DNA of 16,218 bases, from positions 1-16,218 of the forward strand of contig JAEZFI010000249.1 in assembly GCA_023437745.1 (NCBI GenBank). The letters run 5' to 3'. The stretch comes from Actinomycetes bacterium. Lineage in GTDB: Bacteria; Actinomycetota; Acidimicrobiia; Acidimicrobiales; Microtrichaceae. This document shows positions 14,498 through 16,218 of the stretch, piece by piece. The stretch's first letter is position 1. Each line of letters begins with the position of its first letter. The position numbers and the translations under genes were made by a program. The notes beneath the pieces are model-generated. The model was not told the DNA's origin, did not search any database, and saw only the letters and a list, made by a program, of their open reading frames with translations.

Positions 14498-15307
14498 TCA
14501 GGAAGCCCAGGCCACGAGGAGCCAGAAGACCGGTGCGGCCAGGAACCAGGCATCCAGGCGGCGGATGCCGGGCGCCTCGGACATCGCCGACGGGAGGAGC
14601 CACGAGCCCAGCCACTGACCCAACGGGCAGAGCAGGGCGATGACGATGCCGGTCAGCCACACACCCGCACCCTCGAGGGGATCGGGTCCGATGACCGCCA
14701 TCGACGCCGTCACCACCATGACGCCCACCATCCCCGACACCGGACCGACCAGCTTCGACGCGTAGCCGGCGCTGCACAGGTGGTCGCCGGCGTCGTAGGT
14801 GCACACCGCCGCACCGAGGAAGGCCAGCGCCACGCCGTCGATGCGGTTGACCTGCACGACCGAGGCGGCGGCCAGCCCGGGGACGAACCCGGCGGCCACG
14901 GTGATCCAGGCGTCGGAGATCCCGGCCGTGACGTCGAACGCAGGCTTGCCGTCCTCGTTCTTGGGGATGGGCCCGAAGCCCCGGCTGAAGAGCACGGCGA
15001 GCGCGCAGTAGACGAGGATCACGGCGCCGAGGACGCGATTGCCGAAGTAGGCAGATCCGCCGATCGCCAGCGCGCCGACCCCGGCGAGGATCGAGTTGGC
15101 CGGGCGGCGGTGCTCGATCCAGCGGGCCGTCATCTGCAGCGCCGCCACCGCGGCGTTGACGGCGAAGAACAGCGCGAGCCCGCCGTCCCCGATGAAGTAG
15201 ACGACCATGAAGATCCCGAACCACACGGTCGCGAGCAGCAGGCGCGCGCTCCGCGGCTGGTGCACGACGGCGTACCGCTCGACCAATTCGTCGGGGATCA
15301 GAGGCAT
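14498..15307 (-). CDS. CdsA-like membrane protein (phosphatidate cytidylyltransferase family, divergent)
   Basis: This 269-residue protein has about seven to eight hydrophobic spans (roughly 22-39, 42-60, 72-88, 92-108, 133-150, 158-170, 185-205, 215-236, 254-267). The outline fits CdsA, which makes CDP-diacylglycerol from CTP and phosphatidate. YDAGDHLCSAGYASKLVGPVSG (171-192) resembles the D-x-G-A-Y...SPKKT region. RRLDAWFLAAPVFWLL (249-264) resembles the D-R-x-D-S-L-x-x-A-P-x-F end of the CdsA signature. The K-R-x4-K-D and G-H-G-G parts are missing, replaced by LLPSAMSEAPGI. It may be a divergent enzyme or an inactive relative. The ATG at 15307 lies 7 bases after the MoaD-like stop, so the two are probably coupled. 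Confidence 0.72.
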   Translation of the reverse strand: MPLIPDELVERYAVVHQPRSARLLLATVWFGIFMVVYFIGDGGLALFFAVNAAVAALQMTARWIEHRRPANSILAGVGALAIGGSAYFGNRVLGAVILVYCALAVLFSRGFGPIPKNEDGKPAFDVTAGISDAWITVAAGFVPGLAAASVVQVNRIDGVALAFLGAAVCTYDAGDHLCSAGYASKLVGPVSGMVGVMVVTASMAVIGPDPLEGAGVWLTGIVIALLCPLGQWLGSWLLPSAMSEAPGIRRLDAWFLAAPVFWLLVAWAS

Positions 15308-15314
15308 GGTGGGC

Positions 15315-15557
15315 TCAGCCGGCTCCGCCCGACACGGGCGGCAGCACCGCGACCTCGTCGCCCTCCGCCACCGGCGCGTCGGCCGAGGCCGGCTCGCCGT
15401 TGACCCACACCCGTGCCGTCGCGACGACGGCACCGAACGCCTCGCCGTAGCGGCGGACGGCCCCGTCCACGATCTCGCCGACGGTCGACCCGTCGATGTG
15501 GTCGGTGCTGCGACCCGCCGCGTCCCGCGCTTGGGCGAACAACCTCAGAGTGGCCAC
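15315..15557 (-). CDS. MoaD/ThiS-family ubiquitin-like sulfur carrier
   Basis: This is an 80-residue beta-grasp protein. It has the MoaD pattern: TLRLFAQARDAAGRS at the N-terminus, VGEIVDGAVRRYGEAFGAVV, ARVWVNGEPA and the C-terminal DEVAVLPPVSGG. Carriers of this family accept sulfur as a thiocarboxylate on a C-terminal GG, for molybdopterin, thiamine or cysteine synthesis. Here two residues, AG, follow the GG, so the chain ends PPVSGGAG. A processing step may be needed, or the terminal AG may be used directly. No ribosome site lies before the GTG at 15557; a -10-like box 7 bases upstream suggests a leaderless message. No MoaE, MoeB or ThiG gene is in the window, so the pathway is unknown. 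Confidence 0.85.
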   Translation of the reverse strand: MATLRLFAQARDAAGRSTDHIDGSTVGEIVDGAVRRYGEAFGAVVATARVWVNGEPASADAPVAEGDEVAVLPPVSGGAG

Positions 15558-15564
15558 GCCGCGC

Positions 15565-15570
15565 AGCGTA
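15565..15570 (-). promoter_or_regulatory. -10 box of a probable leaderless promoter for the MoaD-like gene
   Basis: TACGCT on the minus strand is followed by 7 bases and then the GTG at 15557. That is the same spacing as at rex and at the phosphatase gene. No Shine-Dalgarno site is present. The -35 region is weak (GGGACC at a 17-base spacer). Confidence 0.4.
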
Positions 15571-15630
15571 GTGCGACCCCTACCGAGGGTCCCTCCTCGG
15601 CCCGACGGTCGGCGGCCACGACGGTGTGCC

Positions 15631-15661
15631 TTGCGGGCGCTGCGAGCGGGGCACCTACCGT
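15631..15661 (+). promoter_or_regulatory. Probable leaderless promoter of the histidine phosphatase gene
   Basis: A -35-like TTGCGG (15631-15636), a 19-base spacer and a -10 box TACCGT (15656-15661) precede the ATG at 15669 by 7 bases. Transcription would start at the ATG itself. There is no Shine-Dalgarno site. The long spacer is a weakness. It is divergent from the MoaD-like promoter about 85 bases away. Confidence 0.4.
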
Positions 15662-15668
15662 GTCGCCC

Positions 15669-16218
15669 ATGACCCGAGTCCTCCTGGTGCGACACGGCCA
15701 GTCCGAGTGGAACGCCGACGGACGGTGGCAGGGGCAGGCCAACCCGCCCCTGACCGAGCTGGGTCTCCGCCAGGCCGCCGATGCCTCGCGGTCCATCGGG
15801 ACGGTCGACGCGATCGTCGCGTCGCCCCTCGATCGCGCCCGGCGCACCGCGGAGATCATCGCCGGCGCGCTCGGCATCGAACCGGTGCTCGTCGTGGACG
15901 GCCTGATGGAGCGGTCGGCCGGCGAGTGGGAGGGGCTCACGCGCATCGAGATCGAGGCCCGCTACCCCGGCTACCTCGACGACGGTCGGCGTCCGCCGGG
16001 GTGGGAGGACGACGAAGCGCTACTGGACCGGGTGCTCGGTGCCCTGGACGCCGTCCACCAGATCTGTCCCGGCGGAGAGGTCGTGGCCGTCACCCACGGG
16101 GGCGTCATCATGAACCTCGAGCGCCACCTCGGCGACGGGCGGGGCCGCATCGCCAACGTCGGCGGTCGATGGATCGAGCGTCGCGACGACGACTGGGTCC
16201 TCGGCGACCGGCTCGACC
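15669..16218 (+). CDS. Histidine phosphatase family protein (phosphoglycerate mutase-like), 3' end missing
   Basis: The open frame runs to the window edge (183 codons seen, no stop). It encodes a histidine phosphatase. VLLVRHGQSEWNADGRWQG (4-22) holds the phospho-accepting His9 and the following Arg/Asn. ASPLDRARRTAEI (about 53-65) holds the second Arg, MERSAGEWEGL the conserved acidic residue, and VAVTHGGVI the second catalytic His. Members dephosphorylate varied substrates: alpha-ribazole phosphate, sugar phosphates or, as dependent mutases, phosphoglycerate. The insert lengths look closer to a phosphatase (CobC/GpmB-like) than to GpmA, but the exact role cannot be named. The first ATG is used; it appears to start a leaderless message. 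Confidence 0.9.
   Translation, partial: MTRVLLVRHGQSEWNADGRWQGQANPPLTELGLRQAADASRSIGTVDAIVASPLDRARRTAEIIAGALGIEPVLVVDGLMERSAGEWEGLTRIEIEARYPGYLDDGRRPPGWEDDEALLDRVLGALDAVHQICPGGEVVAVTHGGVIMNLERHLGDGRGRIANVGGRWIERRDDDWVLGDRLD

Noticed and set aside
15308..15433. Longer start for the CdsA-like protein at 15433
   Set aside because: The extension is the MoaD-like gene read in another frame; the ATG at 15307 lies just after the MoaD-like stop, as expected for coupling.

Overview
The window is a very GC-rich bacterial segment, packed with genes and mostly read from the minus strand. It fits an actinobacterium. The evidence is a rex-hemA-hemC-cobA/hemD cluster, an MshA-type mycothiol glycosyltransferase next to a YbjN-domain gene, an RsiG-like c-di-GMP anti-sigma protein, GTG starts, and several promoters with a TAnnnT box a few bases before the start codon. 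A deep lineage such as Acidimicrobiia is my guess; no marker gene here fixes it. The left edge (1-69) is low-complexity and carries a run of 27 C, probably a contig-end artefact.

Layout, left to right. 70-1416 (-) is a carotenoid cleavage oxygenase. 1544-5971 (-) is the tetrapyrrole cluster, transcribed rex > hemA > hemC > cobA/hemD, with a Rex-type operator at the rex promoter. hemB does not follow. 6053-7543 (-) is an acyl-CoA synthetase-like AMP-forming ligase. It is divergent from a two-gene ABC exporter at 7649-9588 (+), and a 21-bp palindrome lies between them. 9628-11404 (-) is a coupled unit: proC > SAM hydrolase (DUF62)-like protein > a 31-residue single-span membrane peptide. 11612-13741 (-) is an XRE regulator > mshA > YbjN-domain protein. 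13856-15557 (-) is a MoaD/ThiS-like carrier > a CdsA-like membrane protein > an RsiG-like protein. 15669 to the end (+) is a histidine phosphatase cut by the window edge.

Most genes are core metabolism: haem/sirohaem, proline, mycothiol and phospholipid. The most interesting items are five. The RsiG-like protein has two c-di-GMP signature motifs, the second with Gln changed to His. The rex promoter shows a coherent -35, operator, -10 and leaderless start. The DUF62 protein lacks its catalytic His. The 31-residue peptide has a strong ribosome site and a stop/start overlap. The ubiquitin-like carrier ends in GGAG rather than GG. I saw no tRNA, rRNA, CRISPR array, insertion sequence or prophage. 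No wholly new system is proven here.
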